A stretch of 64,000 nucleotides of DNA from Gymnopus androsaceus JB14 (Eukaryota; Basidiomycota; Agaricomycetes; Agaricales; Omphalotaceae), in contig ML769412.1 of assembly GCA_009733575.1 (NCBI GenBank), forward strand, positions 62,001-126,000, written 5' to 3'. The number at the start of each line of letters is the position of its first letter. Position 1 is the stretch's first letter. The translations under genes were made by a program, and so were the position numbers. Under the pieces are notes generated by a model. That model saw only the letters and a list, made by a program, of their open reading frames with translations, searched no databases and had not been told where the DNA came from. Shown one piece after another: positions 1 through 11,832 of this stretch.

Positions 1-463
1 TACCTATTCTTTCATTGAATAGGGACAAGTCGATATGGGGAGAGGATGCTAGGGACTTCAGGTGCGTCTTTCTGTGGAAGGCTTAGGTTGCCTTGCCTAA
101 ATGTGCAATCTCATCCTCCAGACCTGAACGCTGGGACAACGTCCCCGAAGCAGCAGCCTCGATACCGGGCGTCTGGGGTAACTTGATGACGTTCCTGGGA
201 GGCGCGAGAGCTTGTATTGGTTATCGCTTCTCATTGGTTGAGTGAGTTGGTATTCCTTTCTGGGTAATATTCCGCTACTAACGTCCTCGTCTAGAATGAA
301 AGCTCTCTTGTTCGTCTTAATTCGAGGGTTTGAGTTTGAACTAGCAGTTCCACGAGAGGATGTCATTTCAAAGTCTATCGTGGTGCAGCGGCCGAGGTTG
401 AAGAGCGAGAAGAAGGCAGGCAGTCAGTTGCCTTTACTGGTTAAGGTATATCATGGGCCTTGA
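1..463 (+). CDS. Cytochrome P450, C-terminal fragment (cut by window edge)
   Basis: Three exon pieces are visible: up to about 50, about 119-237 and about 295-463. They encode the end of the K'-region (NRDK..WGED), the PERW-type motif, the heme-binding loop [14 protein letters not shown] with the axial Cys, and the final strand, which ends at a stop near 463. P450s are heme monooxygenases, usually ER-anchored in fungi. The protein closely resembles the P450s at 53.9-56.1 kb and 58.8-61.0 kb: the same introns fall in the same places, including the one just before [16 protein letters not shown]. It therefore belongs to the same local family. No frameshift is seen in the visible part; the rest lies outside the window, so intactness cannot be judged. 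Confidence 0.9.
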
Positions 464-1673
464 ACGTCGAAGTTTAAACTTTCAACTGTTGGTATATGTT
501 GTGCTTTAGTTATTGGATCCTTCCATGGAATTCGGATACTTGTATTGGGAGTTAGGGAGACCGAAATTTCTGTATGACGTGCATGCAGTGTGACGGGACT
601 AGGGACAATGTCCAGTATTGCTAGTACTTCTTCATAAGCACTAGTGATCGACGCAACTTAGCCTTGGGAACTTTAAAACTCCCAAAAAAAAAAAAAACAA
701 CCATGAAATGATGCAACACTCGGTAGTGGGATTTAGCACGTACTTAGGCACTCACCTCTCGATTCCTCATGCAATTAGGACATATACCAGTCTGGATGGG
801 AAAAAAAAGTAGCCAGAAATGCAGGCGGCGGGGCAGGCCCAGTGAGTATACAGTATACAGTATACCTGGCGGTGTAAACATGCCACTGCCAGCTTGGCAT
901 TCCGCAAACAAACGTGCGGGACTACAGCGAAGTCCGAACGGCTGGAAAGTGCCTAAAGGCATTTCTATACATTTCTTACCTGAAGACAGTCGCGACGAGA
1001 ACGTAGAAAGTGGCGAGATCGGCCACATGTGATGTCTTGAGAGCATACAAGGCTGGGATTCTTGTGTAATTTATTGTAGACCTCTTCGCACCATCCGAAG
1101 CTCATCCGCCACCCATTTAGCTGAGCCAAAAGTTGTTGCTTTAGAAGCTTAAGTTGAACGTTCATTAGCGCACGACCTAGACGCCCCGTACGGCATGCTA
1201 TTGGTCGAAAAGCCAAAGGAGAACTTTGGAACCAATACGAGAACCAATACAAGTGTCTGCGATAGCCGGGATGATTTGATATTTCTCTCGGACCTTGGTT
1301 GAAGAACTCTGTACAGAAGTGGAGCACACGAGCCATGCTAGCGATGTCCCTTTGTTTGTCAAGTTCCTGGTCTTCAGTGGGCAGGACCAAGAGACTCAAG
1401 AGACCACAGGACGAGATCACCAGTCCGATGCATATGGTGTTTCAAACAACTGGGCATGTGTGGGGACCTAGTCTAAATTCCGTTCGTTTATTTTGGATGT
1501 TAGTCCTTTGAGGGCATAGTGTGTACGAACGTGACCATGCAGGCTTGACTGAAAACGCAATTGTGCGCTATGACTCTGAGAAATGTTGATGTTTGGCGTG
1601 CCCGATTTAAAGAGCGCCAAACCGCCGACATCATAGCCATACATTACTCTTCTTACTTCCATCTGGTCTTGCG
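464..1673. other. Intergenic, no supported gene
   Basis: Open frames here are short and show no recognisable domain or consistent splice structure. The only visible features are an A-run near 682-694 and a short GTATACA-type repeat near 846-868. Confidence 0.5.
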
Positions 1674-2974
1674 ATGAGCAGCGCCGACAGAAGAACCACA
1701 TCTTTTCCTCCAGAAAGGCGGCCAACCTTGTCCGACCAGATTTCTTCCATAGGCGCTAGGCTTAACCGGGCGCTAAGCAGAGGCCGCAGTCCAGAACGAC
1801 CAGCAAGAGATTTTGACAACCAGTCTTTGGCAAGTTCTACAGCCACAGTTGTTTCCACCCAAGGTAAGAATCCATTTTTCAGGAGATAGATGATGGCAGT
1901 TGAGGTTCAAGAGCGAGATAAAGACCAACTTTGTCTTATCGTCTCCTTATCTGGCATCATATTTCTCTACAAATATGGGACTTCGGAAGCATGCGCGTGC
2001 TAAATTGGCCTAATCTTAGGGGTTTTATCCAATGAACGCTCGGTTTCGAGAGGACGAGAGGGACTACGTGTACGTTTTGCTTCACATGTTCATTCTCTGA
2101 CTTGAAGTTGATTCAACCCAATATCAGCGCTCCTCTGGAAGAGGAGGACTTGGAAATATTGTCGCACCTAGCGTGCCAGAAAATGCTACGTTGACGATGG
2201 AGCATTCGGTTTCCCCGACTCGAGGAAGAGACGACTCTACTAGTAGGTCTTCAAGGCCAATACCGATTGTGCGATTTATCATGCTCCATCCACATCCTGT
2301 AATACACTGACACCAGACAGCCATTCTCCAGTACTGGTCGTGGAGGTGCAGGCAATATCCGCCAGCCATCCCAAGAACAGTTCGATTCGGATACTATTAC
2401 CCTTGTGTCATCGGTTCGTCAAAACCTACCTTAATCATTCGTAAAACTTACCCAACGCACTCTAATTTTTAGAGGGATGCCGACGCTGCTGTACGGTCAG
2501 CTTCTCAAACATCTCCATCTCGGACGAGACTATCGACCGGTAGAGGAGGCATAGGCAACATCAAGCGAAACCCTGCGGTGGACTCTAACACTAGGTGAGA
2601 GCTCTCTCAGTCTATCTATCACTTCGATTTCAGCTTGACTAAACATCTTTAATCGTGAAGCCAGGAGGAAGCCGCCCTCTCTGAAGGCAGCGATGGACCT
2701 AACAACCACACTCGACGAGTTTGAAAAGCTCCAGGACCCGGAATCGTTTTCGAGTTATGCTTGGGTGGAAGACAATGAAGTCAATGAACTATACCAACGA
2801 TACACGACACCATTTGGACCATTTGAACCATTTGAACCTGTTGGATGTGTAAATAGTAATTTTGAGAATGTATATAAAAGATCCAGCTTTGCCAAACGCC
2901 AGTTAATAGCTCTCGAGAAGCCAGATAGTTGCTACCGCTCCCAGTTGAACACGCATGCAATCCACGATAGATGA
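1674..2974 (+). CDS. GRGG-repeat protein (DUF3602-like), unknown function
   Basis: Five exons give a phase-consistent model of 280 residues: 1674-1863, 2108-2246, 2332-2413, 2473-2594 and 2665-2974. The N-terminus is rich in Ser, Arg and Pro. Three copies of the signature GRGGxGNI occur (GRGGLGNI, GRGGAGNI, GRGGIGNI), one each in exons 2, 3 and 4. That repeated motif is the hallmark of the fungal DUF3602 family, whose function is unknown to me. The protein looks largely disordered, with no signal peptide or membrane segment. The last exon runs through an acidic stretch (LDEFEKLQDPESF) and a repetitive FGPFEPFEP tract. The true 3' end may be earlier, because the tail after about 2830 looks non-conserved. 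Confidence 0.65.
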
Positions 2975-3443
2975 GCTTGAAGTTCGGCGGTTTCTTCAAA
3001 CTTAACCCGTTCATTGTCGCGTCGTCCTCTACGGCTGCTTTTGAGCGCTTGTTTTCAACGCGCTCCTTCACGAGTCATGAATGAATCCAAGCTTTCAAAC
3101 AGACATTGCTCGTGTCAGTTTTGGCTACAATGCTCATTTATGGTCTTGACGTCCTTATATTGATGCGATATTGAAAGAGTCGCGGAGGATCCGAGTCAAG
3201 GCTTCATGGTATGTCTACTTATTCTAATATTTGCTTGCATAGTCACCAACTTGACAGAAAGGGTACGAGACAAAGTGTGGATTGGTTGAGAGTGCCTCAC
3301 TGCTGAAAACTTTGTCGTCAGTCTATATTTGGCCAGATTCGAGTCATAATCGATGCTGCGATGGGAGTCATAATCCGGATTGATTCACTAACTCATCAGG
3401 ATGCACGCTCCCAGGCCAGGCATACCTGCAACCGCCTGCAACT

Positions 3444-5892
3444 ATGACCGTTTTTAGTCACCCCGCAGTGCAAGGTCCGTCTTGGTTTTGTAGGAAAGAA
3501 ACGTATCTGATCCCCAATTAGATGGATGGTTCCGCGAAGTCTCCTCCCAATGGCCTGGTCAAGCTATGACTCTCAAAGTCAACAAAATACTTCACGTCGA
3601 AAAATCCCTCTACCAGGACATCCTCGTCCTCGAGAGCGAGACGTACGGCAATGTCCTAGTTCTGGATGGTGCAATACAATGCACTGAAAGGGACGAGTTC
3701 AGCTATCAAGAGATGATTACCCATCTCCCGACGGCTTCACATCCAAACCCCGAAAAAGTGCTTGTCATTGGCGGAGGTGACGGAGGAGTCGTTCGAGAAG
3801 CTCTCAAATACGACAGTGTTAAAGAGGTCGTTCTCTGCGACATTGACGAGGCCGTTCTTCGTGTTTCAAAGCTGTACCTTCCCAACATGGCTAAGCTCTT
3901 GTCCGACCCTAGAGTCACTGTTCATATCGGGGATGGAATCGCTTTCCTCCGATCTCAGAAAGACGCTTTCGATGTAATTGTCAGCGACTCTCCTGATCCC
4001 GTTGGCCCTGCCGCTTCCCTATTCGAAGAACCCTACTACCAACTTTTACACGATGCATTGAGGCCGGGAGGTCATATCGCTGCTCAAGGAGAATGTCTCT
4101 GGCTCCATCTTCCTCTCATCAAGAAGATACACAGTAGTGCTGAACGGATTGGATTTGCTCAGGTTCTTTATGCCTTCACCACCCTTCCCACCTATCCTTC
4201 TGGACAGATTGGCTTCCTGCTCGCTGCAAAGGCTGGTGGTCCTGAAAATGGGAATTTAAAGGAACCCACGAATTACCCGAATGCTCAGACGCGATACTGG
4301 AATCCCGATGTCCATCGTGCCGCCTTTGTGTTGCCCGAGTTTGGAAGGACTTTCCTTGAGCAGGGAAACAACATTCTGCCTTCTTTTGGTGCAATGCAGG
4401 GGGAGGGCCAACAGCGAAAGAAGATTCTACTATTGGGTAGTGGATTCGTTGCGAGACCTTGTGCGGAATATATAGTTCGGAATCCCCAAAATGAATTGAC
4501 TATTGGTACGTTATCATACTCGCTCTTTTTATCTGTTACTAATTGCAGTATACACTAGCCTGTAGAACTTTGTCTTCTGCTCAAGTTCTGGCAGACTCTC
4601 TTCCTCGTACCACCCCCATTTCCCTAGATGTCACACAGCGCGCTCATCTCGATGCTCAGGTTGCCGCCCATGATCTCGTCATCTCTCTCATCCCCTACAT
4701 TTATCATACCGACGTTGTCATGGCCGCTATCAAGGGGAAAACCGATGTCGTTACGACGTCGTATATCTCTCCAGCCATGCGCGAATTGGACGAAGCAGCG
4801 AAAGCAGCTGGAATCACGGTTCTCAATGAGATTGGGCTCGATCCTGGTATCGATCATCTATACGCAGTTAAGACAATCGATGAAGTTCACGCCAAGGGAG
4901 GAAAGGTAATATTCTTCATATCGTATTATAGTGAGGCTTACCTTTGCTCCTAGGTAAAGCAATTCATCTCGAACTGTGGTGGTCTTCCCGCGCCAGCATA
5001 TGCTTCGAACCCACTCGGCTACAAATTCTCGTGGTCTGCTCGCGGTGTGCTACTCGCTCTGTTTAACAGTGGGACATACCTCTCCGATGGAAAACGGGTT
5101 GAAATACCTGGAAGCAAGCTTATGGATGATGCCAAACCAGTATACATATCACCTGCGTATGCATTTGTGTCCTACCCGAATCGTGATTCAACTCCGTTCA
5201 GGGACTACTACAAAATTAACGGGGAGGGCGAAGGCGAAACTTGCATCCGGTCTAACCTGAGGTACCAAGGTTTCCCAGAGTTTATCAAGGCGCTGATGAA
5301 AATTGGCTGGATGAATGAGAAGGGCCAGGAGTGGTTGAATGACAACGGTCTAACATGGGTGCAGGTCCTACGAAAGATGTTGAATGTCCCCGAGACCGAG
5401 GACTCATCCACCCTTGTTTCGAAAATAAAATCGGTCTGCGAGTTTTCCGATGAACAGGAAGCGTCTAGGTTAATCTCTGGATTCCGCTGGCTTGGACTAT
5501 TCTCCTCCGAGCCCATTTCTCCCTGTTCCGCTCCTGGATCTTCGCAACCTACGCTCCTTGATACTCTCTTTGCACGATTGGAGAAACTGATGACGTATGC
5601 CCCTGGTGAACGCGACTTGGTCATGCTTCAGCACCGGTTCGTTGTCGAATGGCCGGACAAGTCTGTTCAGACGCTTACGTCGACGTTGGAGGCTTATGGC
5701 GCACCGTTTGGGTTTGGACATTCTGCGATGGCACGTACTGTGGGCTTACCATGTGGTATAGCGACTCAGTTGATATTGGACGGCGTTTTGGCTATGAAAG
5801 GGGTACATGCACCGTATAGTAAGGAGATTTGTGATCCTATTAGGATGGTTTTGGAAGCGGAGGGTATATGTATGGTTGAGGGTGTTTTGTAG
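3444..5892 (+). CDS. SPE3-LYS9: Spermidine synthase-saccharopine dehydrogenase fusion
   Basis: Four exons (3444-3474, 3522-4505, 4559-4905, 4954-5892) encode 766 residues without a break. Residues about 10-280 are spermidine synthase: [16 protein letters not shown] near the start, [13 protein letters not shown] for decarboxylated-SAM binding, and the DSPDPVGPA aminopropyl-transfer region. From about residue 320 the protein is saccharopine dehydrogenase (L-glutamate-forming): [11 protein letters not shown] is its NAD(P)-binding glycine loop, followed by [13 protein letters not shown] and the C-terminal catalytic region. The two halves serve polyamine synthesis and the penultimate lysine step of the alpha-aminoadipate pathway, in the cytosol. 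This fusion is established for basidiomycetes (described in Cryptococcus). The start was chosen because the tiny 31-nt first exon joins in phase and completes the conserved N-terminus. A broken copy of the 3' end lies at 24.6-24.85 kb. Confidence 0.96.
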
Positions 5893-7960
5893 CCTGGATA
5901 ACACATGGTTCTGAGGGCCGCCAAGCCTTATTTACTTCTGGCTGCATTACGTACATGTCAAAGCGTAAATTACAACAAAACTTCGACAAAACTTGTAAGT
6001 AGATAGATAGATGATATATACACAGCGTAGCTCCAAGACAAGCTCAGTTTGGGGTACACCAGTATCATTATCGAAGAGTTGACAATGTGAATGAAAGAAC
6101 AAATAAGGCACGTCATTTGAAAGGTGTATTAACGCCGGTGACCTTGTCCTTGAAGTTACAGATCTTAATGCTGTGGGCACGACGCATTCTGAGCTTTGCA
6201 ATGATATCTTAATCTCTCAGAAACAGGCACAAGAGAATACCATCTCTGTTGAAACAATACAACTTGTATGACCATTCCTCAACATCCTTAATGTAGGCAT
6301 GAGTTCAAGATGCTCCACTGAGCCTCAACCGGCTGCTGCCAGCGATATAATGATATGCGAAACTAGGCTATCATCCTGGTGAGATATTTTCGACCCCAAA
6401 GTGACATTTTCGGAAATGCTGGCCGGAGAGCTTCGAAGAGTTTCCAATTCCGGCCGGATAGTAACAAGTATCTGCCCATCTCTTACTTCCTATGTTTTCA
6501 AGCCTATATTTCACATCACTCTAAGGTCTCAATGCTTTTTCGAGCCTGAAGTACCATGTCAGATATCGCACGACGATGGATTTCTTTTGGCGTTGCTTTG
6601 CCCTTTCTCGGATCGATATGGAGGATGCCTGGGACGTTCACGCAGTATCCTTATGGAAAAGTCGGAAGTCCGATTCCGTCCAGCTCTGGCTACTATTCTT
6701 ATCTCGAAATGTCCCCATCCCCTTATTACCACAAAAAAACAAATATTCTGTGCGCTCCTTGGCGCCCACTCCCATTCATCGGCACCCTCAAAGTAGTTAT
6801 AACGTTGTTTGTTTATGCAGGTCCAAGCAATGATCAAATCTATATTATTGAAATTGTTTATCCGCTTCTGAGCTGTTTGTGTAAACAAGACAAACATATA
6901 CACCCGATGTGATTGAAGTTGCGTTTTTCTGGACTGCGAAAGTTGCACCTACATATTAGGAACTACTTCTTTAAAATCTTGGTGAGTTATGACTATACCA
7001 TAATAACCAGTCCTTGGTCCTCATTCCCTGATGTGTACACTAGTTAAAACTATATGTCGGGCTTGCGGTTCGACATCCATGGTCAAAGTTCCTTGCGGTC
7101 GACCGGGGTGCACAGCGACTACACCCGCACCTGTGCAGCAAACTCCCTCGTGCGTTAAGTGCCCACGCTGATACTGGTCAGTCGATAATAGAGTAAGTAA
7201 AGCCTTTCTTACATTCCATCTCGGCATACACTAATACATCGTCAGTCTAAAACATCTGCAAACGATCTTCTTCTTGTCCCCTACTCATCTGCTACTTACT
7301 TTCATTCCCATCTTATTGTTTTTGTAATTCGTTTCGGCTGCATTTTATCCTTAATTTTTATTATCATCAGAAATTGTTTGGATTAGATCTGCATAGGTAT
7401 GCAAAGTGTAAAATCCACAGTCGTCGAGGTTCAAACTGATTTGTATTCATTGTAGCATTTTTTCTGGCATCGCATTCCTAGCATCTTCACTGTTATAGGT
7501 CCTTACGTATCATCTTCGGTCTTCTTTCCCTGTAATGACTGTCGCTTCTGTTGCATGTTTCGGCCTAGATTATACTTTCGTGATGTATTTTGATAACCAT
7601 ACAGCCTGAATATTAAATTAAGTACTTGCGCATCCTTATATACTAGCCCACCTCAAATATACTGATTTTTCTCGCAAGAGAGGTGGATCAGGGCGGGATA
7701 ATCCAAATTGGGAAGTCAAAGCTGGTTGTATCAACCACGCGTTATGAGCGCTCGTCAATCTCAAAGTACGCTCAAGTCACCGTCGGGACTACAGTAAATC
7801 GCATTTTGGTGCAGACGAGAGCGAAGTATCATACTTATCACCAAATTTTTCCAGGGAATGAGTCATCTGAGGACGGATTGGATGTAGCCTGAGCTTATGG
7901 GTTGAATATTGGTTGTTATGACTCAGTATAACTGGACTTGAAGTGTTAAGGATATGTGCA
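5630..7960. repeat. Inverted segmental duplication, arm 1
   Basis: This stretch, from inside the SPE3-LYS9 last exon through downstream non-coding DNA, is found again in reverse complement. About 5630-7480 matches about 23010-24850, and about 7485-7960 matches about 19640-20100. Landmarks include the 'acatgtcaaagcgtaaa' segment near 5955, the 'gaccggggtgcacagcgact' segment near 7100 and the cctcgcaagagaggtggatcaggg-like segment near 7670-7695. No convincing protein is encoded between 5893 and 9074; the open frames do not resemble known families and are not conserved in frame between the arms. Confidence 0.85.
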
Positions 7961-9074
7961 CTTTACCTCTCTGCCATATAGATGAAGTGACGCACTCACC
8001 AGAAATCACAGTAGGAAAGGCATTCAGTGCTCCATAGTTGTGAGCAGAAGGAAAAGGTCGAAAAAGTAGGAAGATGATGAAGGAAAAACGAAGGAAGGAG
8101 CGCGCGGTACAAAAGAGAGAGATAATAAGTCAAAACACCAGGTCAAGAAAGAGAGCAAACGAAAGAAAATGATGAGAGCCAGTGATGAAGAAAAATAGGT
8201 TATATAGAATTTCTCTTCTAAGTTCTCGGCTTTGCTTGTTTCAAATTTTTGCTAGTGTAGAGTCCCATACAATTCTACGCTATCCTTCTCTGTTTCATTG
8301 ACTTCACTGCCGCGCAAACGTTCCGCTTGACCTCGGCGTCGACTTGGAAATACCACTACTTCAAGTTGCCCAGCAATACAGTAGACGACTTAGCTTGGAT
8401 GTGTATTGTCATTGTAACTAACGCTGGCCAGGCTTGATCCTGGTTATTTCAGCTTGCGAATTAAATCAAGGACGTTGTGGCTTGTCACTTGCGAGCAACC
8501 TCGGTCAAAAATGGACAGGTCAGTGGTGAGGAGCCCGACGATGTCGTTATTACGTGTCGAGACGCAGTAAGATAGCACATAACAGTCCGTATCATTACTT
8601 CCCGACAGAAATTACAGTGTTACCACGATCAGTACCTATGTAGGACTTTGCTTTCGTGATTATCCGCTACAATTCGGCGACAGAGGTATACCATATAGTA
8701 TAGTATGGTGGGCATTCATCCAACATTCATCAATAGTCGAAGGAACTATTGAGTACTCGAGTACTTACTCATACAAAACCTTCTTCTCATACGACCTATT
8801 GGATATGCAAGTAATAGCATACTGAGAACGGATACTTATAAATATCCCTTTTGCCAAAGGCCAATGATGAACTCTCGAGAATACAGAACTGCTCCTATTT
8901 AGACTCGACCAAGCTCGCTATCCGCGACCCTTAAAAAAAGGTCCGGGATCAGCTTGAAGTTCGTTCTCGAACACATATTCATGAAATGATAGGATTGATC
9001 TGCGAGATCATGCCCCTACAACCTACAACCTATCCTACCTTTATTACCCAGACCCAGGCTATTTCCTCCTCCTC
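7961..9074. other. Intergenic, purine-rich tract
   Basis: No gene is supported. From about 8040 to 8190 the + strand is strongly A/G-rich (runs such as ggaaggagcg, gagagagata), an unusual local composition. The remainder shows nothing recognisable up to the 3' end of the phosphatase gene. Confidence 0.5.
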
Positions 9075-11354
9075 CTAATTACGTCTTCCAGGCCTCGGCG
9101 CGTCCCCTGTAACAGTCTCCCACTCCGGACCCTGCCCAACCATATCCTCATAATCCCCATCACAATCCCACTCCCAGCTAGTCTTGTCCAACAACTCCTG
9201 CTGAGCCTCGACGAACGTCTCCACCGCACACATGCCGTCTTTTTGCTCGGGACAGCCGCGGATGCCGGTTAGAGGGACTGGGGCGTCGTTGATGATGATG
9301 CGGATTTGAGGGGAGGGGAGAGTGGAACATTCCAGAACTGCGGACCAAGGGATTAGTTAGATAAGGGTATGGAGGAAGAGGGAGCGGACATACGTTGGAA
9401 CTGGATGTTGGTAGCGAATGGTGCCAGCCTAGAAACCTTGAACGACTGGTTCTTTGGGATATGGTCATAAGGAAGCGGTCCGTTCGCCGCTAACGTTGTT
9501 AAGTTCAACGCGGTGATGACTACGAAAAAGAAAAAAAGAGGCTCAGTACGAGAGTACGAAGTTAAAACCCAAACTCACTATATATACTATTCAACACAAC
9601 AACCTCATGCGTCGCATCCACATACAGACTCTGATTCAACGGGAATGTAATCGGGTTATCGTCCAAGGTCGAATTGGTCGAGAAGCGATGTTGGTGTGGT
9701 TCGATGGGCTTGTGTTCGAGACGCGCGAGGAGCTCTTGGACCCAGCCTGCGCCTTGGATGCGGGCTACGGGTGAGCCAAAGGCAGAGTTGTACCAGAAGG
9801 CGAGGTCGAGGCTGGAAGTTATTGTGTATGAGATCAGTTAGAAGGGAGGGAGATGAGATGGAAGGGACTCACGCATAATCAAACCCTTCCCATTCTTCCT
9901 GCGTGAACAGCTCGCAGAACTTAGAGTACCCGATGGCTACAGTCTACCAACAGTCAGTGTTTGATCCACGTCGCCCCCGTCCTCGAACTCACCTCATAGG
10001 CACACATCATCTGCATCGTATACGTATCCTCAATACTCAGCTCGTACCCTTGCAAGCTGGCTTGCAACCGCTTGCGTGTATCTACTAGATAAGTCTCGGC
10101 CCATTTCTTTACATACCAGTCTCCGCGGTTGGAGATGGGACGGTAGCGGGCGTTGTAGCATGTGTCATAGGGTGCGAGGGTGTTGTTGAACTGAAAGAGA
10201 GTGAGAGGAGAATGGGATAGGAGAGGAGAGAACGTACCCCATCGGCCTCGATAGTGATACTCTGCTGATACTGGTCTTGGAATGGATATCCGAAGAAGCC
10301 TATAGCGAAATTCAACGCTGAATGCAGCATGCGGTCTCTGAAAGTCAGCAGTCAATGCCCTGTCCTTGAGTCGAGCTATTTCAATGCGACGTACTGCGAT
10401 TCAGTACGGAAAACAGGAATAGTATTCGTTTCGGTAAAGTTCTTGAGTAGGAACCCGTATTTGAGTCGCATGGAAATCCCAAGGTCGAATAGCTGTTGTC
10501 TTCCGAATGGAGTGAGGACTTCTTCGCCGAGCTTGTATGTCCACTGATTCATAAACGCCAAATCTCCCGTTGCAGTCCAGTTTTCGGCGGCTTTGTGCAG
10601 CCGTGTAGCAAAGTCGGCTGGGCCACCAAACGAAGCTTTACCAATCTTTAGTTGATAGCAGAAACGAAGGAATAGAATACTCACCCCAAGCTGTAGGATA
10701 CCTGGCGCCATGTCTATGCAAAAAGTGCAAGCCAGTGATTGTACAAGTATCAGGAGTCTCCGGATCTGAATCCAAGCCAAACGCGCCGCGTTCATTGCTA
10801 TACCAAGGTGATAGATTACCCCAGTGTTTGAATAAATCCCATTCACCCCCTTTATCCTTTCCTTTATGTTTATCTTTCTTCGCTCCGCCCAAACTGCTCG
10901 GCTTAACCAACTGAGCAGCGCCAGTATGAATGGGGTATTCTGGGGCTGTAGCGATTAATGCTGGTTCTGCACCTGTAGGCGTGCCTCCGGCATACCCAAC
11001 GTTGGTAGGGAACAGTGAAGGATCGAGGTTGGTTGGAGATGGAGGAGGGAATGCGTGGATTTCTGTACTCCCAGCGTTGGGGTCAGCTAGTAAAGCGTCC
11101 ACTGCGCTATTACTACTACTGCTAGGTCTGCTCACACCAAAACAAGAAGGCCCGCAGAAAGCATACTGAGCAATTGCACAACCGATAATTCCAGCAAGGA
11201 ATGCGGAGGAGAGGTGGGCGAGCGTGAATTTCGTTTGAAAGCAGAACGTTGGGGATTTAGTGCTGGACGCTTCGGGCTTATCGGGACTGGGTAAAAGAGC
11301 TTCGTGCTCAGCGCCAGCGTCGTCAGCGACATAAGAGCCGCGTTCGACGTCCAT
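9075..11354 (-). CDS. Membrane-anchored histidine acid phosphatase (phytase-like)
   Basis: Eight exons join in phase to 630 residues with no break: complement of 10685-11354, 10395-10635, 10238-10337, 9993-10190, 9873-9943, 9588-9811, 9394-9519 and 9075-9337. The N-terminal ~50 residues are cytosolic-looking. They are followed by a hydrophobic segment (LSSAFLAGIIGCAIAQYAF) that fits a type II signal anchor, then a low-complexity Pro/Ser/Lys linker. The catalytic motif HRHGARYPT is at about residue 217; its His is phosphorylated in this superfamily. The distal motif reads DATHEVVV, so the proton donor position is HE rather than the common HD. The likely role is phosphomonoester hydrolysis at the cell surface or in the secretory lumen. 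The start at MDVERGSY was preferred to an upstream Met (11483), because the upstream stretch overlaps a small inverted-repeat element. Confidence 0.88.
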
Positions 11355-11427
11355 AGTGGTGGTAAGATAGCAAGAAGGGTCGGAACCAAGGGTATTCAAG
11401 CAAACAGCGCCTAAAGGCCAGGTGGTA

Positions 11428-11641
11428 CCAGGGTACCCCTGGGAAATTTCCATTTTGAGATAATTTACAGAAATGCGGCACATATTCTACTTTTCTGACT
11501 GACCATTCCACTAAAGAAGGAAGCCAGTTTTACACAATGTATCACTGCATTTGTTGAAGTTGAAGTTGTAATCAACTCAAAAAAGCTTGTTTTCATCGAT
11601 TCAAGGTATCCCAAAATGGAAATTTCCCAGGGATACCCTGG
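11428..11641. mobile_element. 214-bp MITE-like element with ~33-bp terminal inverted repeats
   Basis: The left end begins CCAGGGTACCCCTGGGAAAT and continues to about 11460. The right end (11606-11641) is its reverse complement with a few mismatches (CCAGGGTATCCCTGGGAAAT). The interior is AT-rich and non-coding. No clear target-site duplication was found. It lies immediately upstream of the phosphatase start and could affect its promoter or 5' leader. Confidence 0.75.
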
Positions 11642-11832
11642 CATGAATACCCCTTGGTCGCAACGATACGCCGTGCTTCCGAAGCCTTGGCCCAAAGTCA
11701 TACACGGTTCTCGCTAAATCCTTGGCTTCCAACAGGTATAATTTATGTAGTAGTGTATGTATGTACTGAAGTCCATTTACAAAAAGTCCAGATGGTATAT
11801 ACGTAGATACTAGTAAATTATCCTCCTATATA

